A stretch of DNA of 64,000 bases, from assembly GCA_964036195.1 (NCBI GenBank), contig OZ038459.1, forward strand, positions 2,663,206-2,727,205, written 5' to 3'. The stretch is from Sphaerolaimus hirsutus. Taxonomy: Eukaryota; Nematoda; Chromadorea; Monhysterida; Sphaerolaimidae. The position numbers and the translations under genes were made by a program. This document shows, in pieces, positions 57,701 to 64,000 of this stretch. A model generated the notes under the pieces. That model was not told the origin of the DNA. It ran no database searches and saw nothing but the letters and a program-made list of their open reading frames with translations. The number at the start of each line of letters is the position of its first letter. Position 1 is the first letter of the stretch.

Positions 57701-60700
57701 GTTCATCGAATGCAAAGCAGTGCAGCGTATGCAATGTAAACACAACATAATGTTTTACCTAAAGCGGTGATGTACGTAATTATGCACTGAGTACTCTGAC
57801 GAAAAAACAACTCCCCCCTCGAATAACTCCCCCTCAATTAACTCCCCCTCAAAATATTCTGACGAAAAAATAACTCCCCCGGGGACTTTTTCGAGGATTT
57901 ACGGTATTTACAAAAAACCGCGTTGTTTCCACTTTTTAAGATTGTCGGCGGCCTTCTATTTTACTGGATAGAAACGCAAAGTGTATACACGCACAATCAA
58001 AGTATGAAAGAGAACTTCGAGCGGTTGAAGAACGGTCTTTTTGAGAATATAATGAAAGACTTGAGAGGGGCGGCCGTATTAATTGGCAAGTCAAACGCGA
58101 TTGAAGGAAAAGTTCGGGTGAGTTCTGCAATGATGGCGCCACGCAAGCTACCGTATTACCTCGAATTACCCCCGGGGGTTTATTTTTTCAGAGTGAAAAT
58201 TTTGAGAGAAAAACGTGAAAAATGCAACAATAACCACCATTTATAAGTTTTTACAGCCTTATAAAAGGATGTAGATGGTATAAACGATGTTCTAACGTCA
58301 CACAGTAAGTGTTTTGAACGTCTGTTATGCATTTCCCGGACCACAAATTCATAGTGCCCATTTTGAGGGGGGGTATTTCGAGGGGGGGGGGGGTATTTCG
58401 AGGAAATACGGTAGTTTTCATTTCATGGTTCCAATTTGAAAACTTGATCGAAATCTTGTTCATATCCTTAAACAGTATTTCAGAAACTGATCATTTTTGT
58501 AAACTTCAATTTAATTGCAACATAATACTAGTGCGCTGAGTCTTAAGTGGTCAGTTACGGGATGGTGGAAGCGTTAATCAGCGTTCGCAACGCCATTCAG
58601 TTTTTGATCAAATTCGAACCACGAAAACTAGCTTGTGTGGCCACTAGTGATGTGAAAAGCGCCAGAACTTTGGCGCCAAGCGCCATGGCGCTTTTCCGAC
58701 CCCTGGCGCCAAGCGATAATGGCGCCAGAGCAAAATAGCCCCAAGCGCCAGCGCCAGGCATGTTGTTCCAGGCGCCGTTCAAAAATAGCGCGAAGCGCCA
58801 AAAGCGCCATGACGCTTTTCATAGGCATGGCGCCAAGCGCCAATGGCGCCACAGCAAAATAGCACCAAGCGCCAAAAGCGACATGGCGCTTTTTGCTTTG
58901 GCGCTAGCGCCATGGCGCTTTTACATCACTAGTGGCCACAACATACTGATAGCCCTTTTGTAAGTACATTTTCACGTGACAAGCAGTTTCACTTGAAAGT
59001 TGAGATTAGACGTTACTTGATCTATCACTTTAATAAACCACTTAACAATTTCAAATAGAATGCGTTGTGCTGCTGAAAAAGCTGCCGTGCGAATCAAAAC
59101 CTGTAAACAACAAAAAAAAACGATAAATTTTTTTGGAAACACCCAGGAAACAGTGGATACATTTGGCGACAACATGACTTGGTATGCGAAACATTCCCAA
59201 CATGAATTAGATCCGATCACTGCGATATATTATGTTTGTACTTTGTACACAACAATTGGTTATGGTGATATTGCGCCGTCGACAAATGGTTTGTTGGGGA
59301 TATTTTTTAATTCGATTTTTTTGTCAAACTTCTTTTGTGAGCGGCGGCTGTTTTGGGGGGGGCGGGCTGTTTAAATGTTTTAGGGGGGGGGGGTGTTTTA
59401 GGGGGGGGCTGTTTTAGGTGGACTGTTTTAAGGGGGAACTTTTTTTACATCAGTGTTTTCAACCGCATTTCTATCAATTCGTTCTTGAATTTAACGCCCC
59501 CATTAATTTCTGTCAATTTGCTAGGGGGAACTATTCAAACCGAGATTATGTTTCACCGAAGTAGCAGTGGGGACTATTCGAGCGAACTAATAGTCCCATG
59601 GTGCCAGTCCCAAGCGCTGTAAAACTCAAGTGTCAAATGTCATGACAAGTGTCATACAAATTTGTCAATGATGCAAAGTTCAGCAAAAAAAACGTTTCTT
59701 TTTCTCTCTTAATTTGATTAGCATTTTACATGTCATTTTACACTCGACTTTTCACTTTACGGCAGAGTTGCGAAAGCGTATTTACGCTTACCCGAAATAC
59801 CCGGGTAAATGGGTATTTATACTTACGCTTACGCTTACGCTTTCGTAAAATACCCGTACGCTTTTTTACGCTTTCCCGGCCAAAATACCCGGGTACTAAA
59901 AGCGTAAAAAAGCTTTTCACACAGTTACGTTTTACGCTTTTTAAAAACCGTAAAACCACAAAAAACACACGAAGTGAACGAGACTGCGTACCAAAAAAAA
60001 TTACTGCGTGTGTGCAGTAATGCACTGGAAATAGTGGCACATGTACAAATTGTGTCGCAATATGAATGTTTTGTGAATATGTACTGTGTCATCGAGCAAA
60101 ATCGATTAGAAATTTCAGATTAGAAATTTCGTTGCTGAAAATGGATCCCGACGACGATTTTATCGCCGTTGACAGCACTAACTCCACGTTAGAAGATGAG
60201 GATGACTTAAGTGTTGCTGCCGATGAATAACCAAACAAAATATAAGGGCAGAATATACTAAGTGGACATCCATAAAATGTCACAAAGAGCTTGATTTGGA
60301 AAGAATTCACTGAGCAAAAAGCCTCTAAAACATTTTTACGCTTACGCTTTTTTTACGCTTTCCTAGGTATTTTAAAAATACCTTACGCTTTCAGTATCCA
60401 TACTCAAAATTTGGAAAGTGTATTTACGCTTACGCTTACGCTTTCCAAAAATACCGGTATTTTAACAACTCTGCTTTACGGGACTCTGGGGAACTTTGGG
60501 GTTTGTACAATATTGAAATTTTGTCGATTTTTGTAAACTTTTCAGGTGGGAAAATATTCACAATTGTCTACGCTATCATTGGGATACCATTGGCGATGTA
60601 TTGCTTGACTGAAATCGGTTCATTGTTTTGCAAAATTATTATTGTTTCGTACAGACATTTACGAGCTTTGGTGCCATTCAGGTGAGCGGATATTAGGGGG

Positions 60701-63700
60701 CACACCCAGACCCTGTAAAATGTCCTGTAAAATGTAAAATGTAAAATGTCATTCAATGTAGGTATTCTGTTTTGTCACATGCCTATACAGGCCAAAAACA
60801 GGCCTTTACTTTACTATGATTCTTCACGAAAATTTTCGACTAAATTATGCCCCTCTCTCGATTAATCCCCTCAAAATTAGCACTCAGCAAAAATAAACCC
60901 CCGTGGGGTATTTCGTGGAAATATCGTTTACTAATAGGTATACTCGGCTGACCGCATGCTATGCATTTTTCTGAAGGAAACACTCCATCATGACGTCATC
61001 ATTTATAATACAAAAATAATTATAGCAAAAAAGAAAAAAAACATTTCGGGAAAAAAACATTCCTCATTTGTATGCGACTCCACCTTTTTCTCTTTTTAAA
61101 TATTTTTAGTTTTGTGAAAGTGCATAGGTACATAAGTATCCAACTCGCGCGTTATCGACCAAGACATAAATAATTTTGGGTGCTTACTTTGTGGTCCGCC
61201 GAGTATACTCAGATTTAAAAACCACAATTTCCCTGAAACTTTTCACAGATGGCGACAAAGACCAATGTCAAATGACCCCACAGCTGGTTTTCCATTTGTA
61301 CTTGCATTAGTGATGCTCATTTTGTGGCTTTTCGCCGCCACAATATTGTTCTCCATTATGGAAGATTGGAGTTTTCTAAACGCGTTTTATTTCATGTTTC
61401 AGAGCTTGACTACGATTGGACTGGGTGCGTTTTGATTTTTTTTTGATTTTTTTTTAACGGTGAAATGGAGTGGTCGCTTTTTTGAGATTGAAACTTGGAG
61501 ATGGAATTTCTGACCACCGGGGAATTTCAGTCACACCCAATCTGAATTTTTATGTACAGTGTAAAATGCGATGCAAATGTCATATAAAATATCAAATATT
61601 ATACCGTATTTCCTCAAATTACCCCCCGTGGGGTTTATTTTTTCACAGTGAAAATTTTGAGAGAAAAACGTGAAAAATGCAACAATAACCACCATTTGTA
61701 AGTTTTTACAGCCTTATATAAGGATGTAGGTAGATGGTATAAACGATGTTCTAACGTAACACAGTAAGTGTTTTGAACGTCTGTTATGCATTTCCCTGAC
61801 CACAAATACATAGTGCCCATTTTGAGGGGGGGTATTTTGAGGGGGGTATTTCGAGGGGGGTATTTCGAGGGGGGTATTTCGAGGAGGGGTATTTCGAGGG
61901 GGGGTATTTCGAGGGGGGGGTCTTTCGTGGAAATACGGTAGTTACTTTAGTGGTAATTTGACTGTAAATACATGAAACTTTACTTGACATTTCACAGGTT
62001 GCAGGACTTGACGGCAAATTGTGAAGTGTCAAAGCTTAAAGTAATGTCGTGTAAAATGACAATTACAATCATTAAAAACTTTTGACATTTTGCGTTCCAT
62101 TTAGCAAATTTACTTTGCATGCCATTTGACACTTTAGTGACACTTTACATGGCACGGGACTGCCTTAGGGTGGCAAACAGCACCAATAAAAAACCCAAAT
62201 TCCAGGCGATATCACCCCAAAAGACAAGGGCAATCTTTTACTTGGCTTTTTGAACATATTCGGCGGCATGGCCATGCTCAGCATGATGTGGAACCTGGCG
62301 CAGATGAAATTGGAAGCGTTCACTGCGGAAATGTCGCTGAAAATCAAGCAATCTTGGCTCACATTGGCGGAAAAGAGTGCGGATGATAAGATTTTGGTGG
62401 TTGAAAATAATGATGCGGTCAGGTGCCACTCCCGCACCCTGTAAATCGCTCTGTTCTATGTCAAATGCCATGCAACTGTCAAAAGTCATGTAAGCGTCGC
62501 AAATGGTGTGGGGTGGTGGGGGGGGGGGGTAACACCAAAATAGACCTGCTATCTATCTATTCCAGAAACAAAACCAGAAACAAAACTCTAGTGAACCCCC
62601 CCCCCCCCCCTCCCCCAAATCTGCCATTTACCGTATATCCTCGAAGAAGTCCCCAGGGGAGTTATTTTTTCATCATCGTTATTGAGGGGGAGTTATTTTT
62701 TCATCAGAAAACTTGGACTCGATTCATTGTAAATATGAATGCATTCTGTCAACTCGTGTAATCCAGGTATTTAACAGTTTTACAAAAACTAAAGGTGTGT
62801 ATACACCGCAAACACATTATGTATCTGCTGTCGCTGCCATACATTACCATTCTTTTTTATTTTCATGGATCATTTTTGTCAAGTTTGTACCATATTTTTC
62901 ACCCAGAGTGGGGGAGTTATTCAAAAGGGGGATTTATTCAAGGGGAAGGATTTATTATTTCGTCAGAGGTTTTGAGGGGGAGTTATTCAAGGGGGGGAAG
63001 TTTTTCGATGGGGGGTCTTATGCGAGGATATACGGTATCTGGAATGATTGTTGTGGACTATTTATCCCAGTTTTTGCTCGAAATCACTGAATTTTTTAAA
63101 CCGTTTTATACATCTTCACCTTCAAAATCCAGGACATTTTATACGCTTTTGAACCGTTGCATGACATTTTACATTTTACAGTGCATTTTACAGTGTCTGG
63201 GAGTGCCGCCCAGTAAAAAGGGAGGCGTTTCGAACAAGAAAAAGTTGGCAAAGAAAGCGGTGAAAAAGCGCTTGGATCAGGAGAACACTATATTTTCGAA
63301 AATGATGGGAAACTCGTTGAGGTTTGTATATTGTAATACATGATTTACATTAGTATATTGTTCCCAGGTTTCTACGGACAAATATTTTTTGGGAGATTTT
63401 CTGAAATTATACTTTCTCAAAATTATTTATTTTTTAGCAATTATAGCCCCACCCAACCCAACAACCAACTAGTGACGGAATGGCGTCAAGGCGTTATGGC
63501 GCTGGCGCCAATTAAGAGCGCCGCAGGGTGCCGCGCCATGGCGCCATTTTTCTGGCGCATTCCGTCACCACACAAAGCCTACGTACGCAGGGACAAACTA
63601 ATCGAGGACTACGAGAAAATGACGCGCACGCAGCACGTAGCCGTGCAAACGTGCGTCTCCACAGTGGAAGTTAGCGTGCAAACTGAACAGGTATCACTCC

Positions 63701-63921
63701 CGCACCCTGTAAAATGCCCTGGAAAATGTCAAATGTCATGCAAATGGACAAAAGTCATGTAAAATGTCCTAAAATGTACATTTGCCATTTTGCAGGACAT
63801 TTTACAGGGTCTGGGAGTGCCTGCAGATAAAACTGGTGAAACGGAAATTACACCCGGGCACGGGCGCCGCCCCCAGTGCCGCTGGCAGTGCCACGCCTAG
63901 GGCCACCCCTTATGCGCACAG
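54660..63921 (+). CDS. Two-pore-domain (TWK/KCNK-type) potassium channel, 3' partial
   Basis: Twelve exons are visible: 54660-54713, 55293-55415, 56211-56318, 57941-58117, 58555-58634, 59059-59288, 60546-60681, 61249-61424, 62206-62422, 63214-63321, 63591-63690 and 63827-63921. The gene runs past the window in phase 2. All junctions are GT-AG and phase-consistent. The order is TM1 (ILPIVGLVVFSIVGGLLFYW), an extracellular cap, pore 1 (YTTIGYGDIAPSTNGG), TM2 (IFTIVYAIIGIPLAMYCLTE), a basic intracellular loop, TM3 (FVLALVMLILWLFAATILF), pore 2 (SLTTIGLGDITP), TM4 (LGFLNIFGGMAMLSMMWNLA) and a basic cytoplasmic tail. GYG and GLG are K+ selectivity filters; two subunits assemble into a background (leak) K+ channel in the plasma membrane. 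The family is certain. Exons 1, 2 and 5 are less secure. The introns are loaded with transposons, and three of them end exactly at family A termini or close to them. Confidence 0.92.
54714..55292 (+). other. K2P intron 1 with partial hAT-3 element
   Basis: Phase 0. It contains hAT-3 words from about 54838 to 55252 (ACCCGTACTCACTTACC; AAAACGT; the end TTTTAACAACTGTG) without a matched left terminus. Confidence 0.5.
55293..55415 (+). CDS. K2P channel exon 2, cytoplasmic N-terminus
   Basis: Encodes a low-complexity leader RGQTVSPSSAAPLHVLPS, then GRNCNAPKSVAELP. The acceptor is CAACTCTCAG and the donor CTGCCG|GTGCCAG is in phase 0. GC-rich codon use contrasts with the flanking hAT-3-like intron sequence. 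The two other frames are also open but are arginine-rich and do not match the phase of exon 3. The donor is the first base pair of a family A terminus. Confidence 0.6.
55416..56210 (+). mobile_element. Family A element as K2P intron 2, with family D inserted inside
   Basis: The intron starts GTGCCAGTCCCGGACCCTG and near its end reads GGGTCTGAGACTGCCCCCTG, the two termini of one element. Inside lies a complete family D element (55469-56005), which in turn holds AACCTACCATAACCC-family sequence (about 55597-55760). The 3' terminus reads CTG where the other introns have CAG, so the acceptor used is probably GACGAG six bases downstream. The phase fits (0 to 0). Confidence 0.75.
55469..56005. mobile_element. 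Family D element inside K2P intron 2
   Basis: Starts TACCGTATTTCTTCTAATCG and ends TTAGAAGAAATACGGTA, with repeated GCCGTTCTATTGGAGG words near both ends. Confidence 0.8.
56211..56318 (+). CDS. K2P channel exon 3, TM1 start
   Basis: Encodes PPSFGKRFCRRVHSVGKW, then LSNFLKSILPIVGLVVFS, the beginning of TM1. The phase 0 start requires the acceptor GACGAG|CCG. The element terminus CTGCCCCCTG lies six bases upstream and would have been the acceptor if it read CCCCCAG. The donor is TCG|GTGCGT (phase 0). Confidence 0.8.
56351..56686. mobile_element. hAT-1 element (GCGCC type) in K2P intron 3
   Basis: Starts AAGTGATGTAAAAGCGCC and ends GGCGCTTTCTACATCACTA. The 8-bp target duplication GTCAGGGA is present at 56343-56350 and 56687-56694. 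The interior is made of GCGCCATGGCGC and GGCGCTTGGCGC words. Confidence 0.88.
56968..57297. mobile_element. Family C element (TTGCTTGAATA type) in K2P intron 3
   Basis: Starts TACCGTATTTGCTTGAATAG and ends TTTTCAAGCAAATACGGTG, with internal TCCCCCTTGAATAATC words. Confidence 0.75.
57484..57906. mobile_element. Family C-type element in K2P intron 3
   Basis: Starts TACCGTACATCCTGGAATAA and ends TTCGAGGATTTACGGTA, with at least six CCCTCGAATAACTCC words inside. Its right end is 34 bp before exon 4. Confidence 0.75.
57941..58117 (+). CDS. K2P channel exon 4, TM1 end and cap
   Basis: Encodes IVGGLLFYWIETQSVYTHNQ, completing TM1, then the helical extracellular cap segment SMKENFERLKNGLFENIMKD up to NAIEGKVR. 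The acceptor is TTTTTAAG and the donor is CGG|GTGAGT; phase 0 at both ends. A membrane helix ending in YWIE is typical for this channel family. Confidence 0.9.
58149..58413. mobile_element. Family C1 element in K2P intron 4
   Basis: Starts TACCGTATTACCTCGAATTA and ends ATTTCGAGGAAATACGGTA. The interior (ATGCATTTCCCGGACCACAA; GTTTTGAACGTCTG) is shared with copies at 3481, 20434 and 61602, defining subfamily C1. The intron is 58118-58554. Confidence 0.85.
58555..58634 (+). CDS. K2P channel exon 5, cap loop (boundaries uncertain)
   Basis: In the frame fixed by exon 4 (phase 0) and exon 6 (phase 2), the exon reads LRDGGSVNQRSQRHSVFDQI RTTKTS, ending at the weak donor TT|GTGTGG. The acceptor may be GTCAG at 58551-58554 or AATCAG at 58576-58581, which is in the same frame. 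A hAT-1 element starts ten bases later (58645), inside its GTGGCCAC target duplication. If the element is removed, the exon would extend through GHNILIALL to a much better donor, GTAAGT, now at 58960, also in phase 2. So the exon may have been shortened or broken by the insertion. Confidence 0.45.
58645..58931. mobile_element. hAT-1 element at the exon 5 edge of the K2P gene
   Basis: Starts TAGTGATGTGAAAAGCGCCA and ends GCGCTTTTACATCACTA. The perfect 8-bp target duplication GTGGCCAC is at 58637-58644 and 58932-58939. The 287-bp interior is GCGCCA-rich. Eight-base duplications and TAGTGATG-type ends are typical of the hAT superfamily. Confidence 0.9.
59059..59288 (+). CDS. K2P channel exon 6, pore 1
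   Basis: Encodes MRCAAEKAAVRIKTCKQQKK, NNF-type loop residues, YAKHSQHELDPITAIYYVCT and the first selectivity filter TTIGYGDIAPSTN (GYG codons at 59258-59266). The acceptor is CAAATAG and the donor is AATG|GTTTGT (phase 1), making a split glycine with exon 7. The match to the K2P pore is unambiguous. Confidence 0.95.
59289..60545 (+). other. K2P intron 6 with family A element split by hAT-3
   Basis: Phase 1. It holds a G-rich stretch (59350-59440), a family A copy from about 59600 (GGTGCCAGTCCCAAGCGCTG) and a hAT-3 element inserted near its right end. No exon is seen inside. Confidence 0.7.
59763..60473. mobile_element. hAT-3 element in K2P intron 6
   Basis: Starts CAGAGTTGCGAAAGCG and ends ATTTTAACAACTCTG. 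The perfect target duplication CTTTACGG is at 59755-59762 and 60474-60481. Subterminal TTACGCTTACGCTTTC words repeat on both sides. In the centre, 60140-60229 is a short acidic reading frame (MDPDDDFIAVDSTNSTLEDE...) ending TAA, possibly a relic of an encoded protein. Confidence 0.88.
60546..60681 (+). CDS. K2P channel exon 7, TM2
   Basis: Encodes GKIFTIVYAIIGIPLAMYCL, then TEIGSLFCKIIIVSYRHLRA LVPF. TM2 has the highly conserved GIPL motif. The acceptor is CTTTTCAG and the donor is CAG|GTGAGC (phase 2). Spliced to exon 6 it gives APSTNGGKIFTIVYA, the usual K2P arrangement after the first filter. Confidence 0.95.
60682..61248 (+). other. K2P intron 7 with family A fragment, family C fragment and family G element
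   Basis: Phase 2. A family A-like start (ACACCCAGACCCTGTAAAAT, 60703) is followed by a partial C element (60840-60930) and a TATACTCGGC-ended element (60950-61200). Confidence 0.6.
60950..61200. mobile_element. Family G element (TATACTCGGC ends)
   Basis: Left end GTATACTCGGCTGACCG, right end TGGTCCGCCGAGTATAC. The interior includes CACTCCATCATGACGTCATC and CGCGCGTTATCGACC. An inverted, older copy lies at 4930-5189. Confidence 0.7.
61249..61424 (+). CDS. K2P channel exon 8, TM3 and pore helix 2
   Basis: Encodes the loop WRQRPMSNDPTAGFPF, TM3 (FVLALVMLILWLFAATILFS), IMEDWSFLNAFYFMFQ and SLTTIGL plus a split glycine. The acceptor is TTCACAG and the donor is CTGG|GTGCGT (phase 1). The E-W-F-AFYF pattern before the filter is a family hallmark. 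Confidence 0.95.
61425..62205 (+). other. K2P intron 8 with family C1 element
   Basis: Phase 1. It carries the C1 element 61602-61940 and family A-like words from about 61990 to 62163 that end CACGGGACTGCC, 42 bases before the acceptor. Confidence 0.65.
61602..61940. mobile_element. Family C1 element with expanded subterminal repeat
   Basis: Starts TACCGTATTTCCTCAAATTA and ends TTTCGTGGAAATACGGTA. The right side has seven consecutive GGGGTATTTCGA-type words, against one or two in sister copies. Confidence 0.82.
62206..62422 (+). CDS. K2P channel exon 9, filter 2 end and TM4
   Basis: Completes the GLG filter and encodes DITPKDKGNLLLGFLNIFGG MAMLSMMWNLA (TM4), then the cytoplasmic segment MKLEAFTAEMSLKIKQSWLT and DDKILVVENNDAV. 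The acceptor is AATTCCAG. The donor GTCAG|GTGCCACTCCC (phase 2) is the terminus of a family A element. Confidence 0.94.
62423..63213 (+). mobile_element. Family A element as K2P intron 9, with nested family C
   Basis: Starts GTGCCACTCCCGCACCCTG and ends TGTCTGGGAGTGCCGCCCAG. The reverse complement of the end (GCGGCACTCCCAGACACTG) pairs with the start. A family C-type element (62629-63036) is inserted inside. The donor and acceptor are the outermost bases of the family A termini; phase 2 is preserved. Confidence 0.82.
62629..63036. mobile_element. Family C-type element nested in intron 9
   Basis: Starts TACCGTATATCCTCGAAGAA and ends TGCGAGGATATACGGTA, with GGGGGAGTTATTC words inside. Confidence 0.78.
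63214..63321 (+). CDS. K2P channel exon 10, lysine-rich tail
   Basis: Encodes a strongly basic segment, KKGGVSNKKKLAKKAVKK, then RLDQENTIFSKMMGNSL. It starts directly at the family A terminus TGCCGCCCAG and ends TTGAG|GTTTGT (phase 2). The cytoplasmic basic cluster could contact membrane lipid, but this is a guess. Confidence 0.85.
63322..63590 (+). other. K2P intron 10 with a hAT-1-like inverted repeat
   Basis: Phase 2. At 63472-63568 TAGTGACGGAATGGCG pairs with CGCATTCCGTCAC, and the interior has GGCGCTGGCGCC words. Flanking octamers do not match well, so the insertion is old or altered. Confidence 0.6.
63591..63690 (+). CDS. K2P channel exon 11, cytoplasmic tail
   Basis: Encodes DKLIEDYEKMTRTQHVAVQT, then CVSTVEVSVQTEQ. 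The acceptor TACGCAG lies about 20 bases after a degenerate hAT-1-like inverted repeat. The donor is GAACAG|GTATCACTCCC (phase 0). The VQT...VQTEQ stretch is repetitive in sound but too short to call a motif. Confidence 0.85.
63691..63826 (+). mobile_element. Family A element forming K2P intron 11 (introner-like)
   Basis: The whole 136-bp intron is one element, starting GTATCACTCCCGCACCCTG and ending GTCTGGGAGTGCCTGCAG. The reverse complement of the end reads GGCACTCCCAGACCCTGTAA and pairs with the start. The arms continue as TAAAATGCCCTGGAAAATGTC against GGACATTTTACAGG, with TGTACATTTGCC in the loop. No other insertion is present. Confidence 0.86.
63827..63921 (+). CDS. K2P channel exon 12 (gene continues past window)
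   Basis: Encodes IKLVKRKLHPGTGAAPSAAG, then SATPRATPYAH plus a split codon. It starts right after the element terminus TGCCTGCAG and ends CACAG|GTTTGT (phase 2). A further exon must lie to the right. A new TACCGTATTT-type terminus starts at 63947, already in the next intron. Confidence 0.75.
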
Positions 63922-64000
63922 GTTTGTGAGGGTGGGACGTAAAAATACCGTATTTCTCCGTGTAAACCGCCCCCCCCCAATGCACGATGCCCGGGGCTTT

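Larger units (their letters stand above)
56319..57940 (+). other. K2P intron 3 carrying one hAT-1 and two family C-type elements
   Basis: A 1622-bp intron, phase 0. It contains the hAT-1 element 56351-56686 and two TACCGTATTT-ended elements at 56968-57297 and 57484-57906. No coding sequence was seen. Confidence 0.75.

Noticed and set aside
58547-58640. Alternative exon 5 frame reading ALISVRNAIQFLIKFEPRK
   Set aside because: It looks protein-like, but neither its start nor its end phase fits the neighbouring exons, whereas the chosen frame fits both.
59350-59440. G-rich glycine frame after pore 1 as an extra exon
   Set aside because: The split-glycine join from 59288 to 60546 gives the conserved pore-to-TM2 sequence, so this stretch is intronic.

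Overview
The window is eukaryotic and animal-like. It has long AT-rich intergenic DNA, two multi-exon genes with canonical GT-AG introns, and very many short non-autonomous DNA transposons, often nested inside one another. The two gene families recognised, FAM43-like and a two-pore-domain potassium channel, point to a metazoan, probably an invertebrate. I see nothing that fixes the phylum. No rRNA, tRNA, CRISPR array or intact transposase gene was recognised.

Layout. 1-28.4 kb holds no gene I can support: it is a mosaic of inverted-repeat elements and unassigned AT-rich DNA, with a 200-base assembly gap at 22375-22574. 28.4-31.2 kb is a tandem satellite with a higher-order period of about 465 bp. 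31.3-33.06 kb is a G-rich minisatellite. 33707-39470 (+) is a complete nine-exon gene for a FAM43-like protein of 460 residues with a PTB/PID domain. 39.5-54.4 kb is intergenic and dominated by nested elements. 54660-63921 (+, continuing past the window) is a two-pore-domain (TWK/KCNK-type) K+ channel gene with twelve exons visible. All exon joins keep phase.

Repeat families. Family A (GTAAAGTGTCAAATG-rich hairpins with CAGTCCCAAGCCC or CACTCCCGCACCC ends) has about 17 whole or partial copies. Families C and D share the terminus TACCGTATTT but have different subterminal words. At least five hAT-like families were identified; for several insertions I could read perfect 8-bp target-site duplications: GTGGCCAC, GTAGGGAC, CTTGAAGG, GTCAGGGA, ACTAGGTG, AGAAGCAC, CATTCAGT, CTTTACGG and CTTCAAAT. 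A CACTAGTTGACA-ended family and a TA-flanked mariner-like palindrome are also present.

Main result. Four introns have both ends coinciding with the ends of a family A element: FAM43 intron 3, and channel introns 2, 9 and 11. One element terminus supplies the donor (GTGCCA or GTATCA) and the other the acceptor (CTGCCCCCAG, TGCCGCCCAG or TGCCTGCAG). Relatives of the same family lie outside genes. This is what an introner, a transposon that creates introns, looks like. In channel intron 2 the expected acceptor reads CTG instead of CAG, and the splice seems to have moved six bases downstream, in frame. Separately, a hAT element lies at the 3' edge of channel exon 5 and brings an in-frame TAG unless splicing occurs just upstream.
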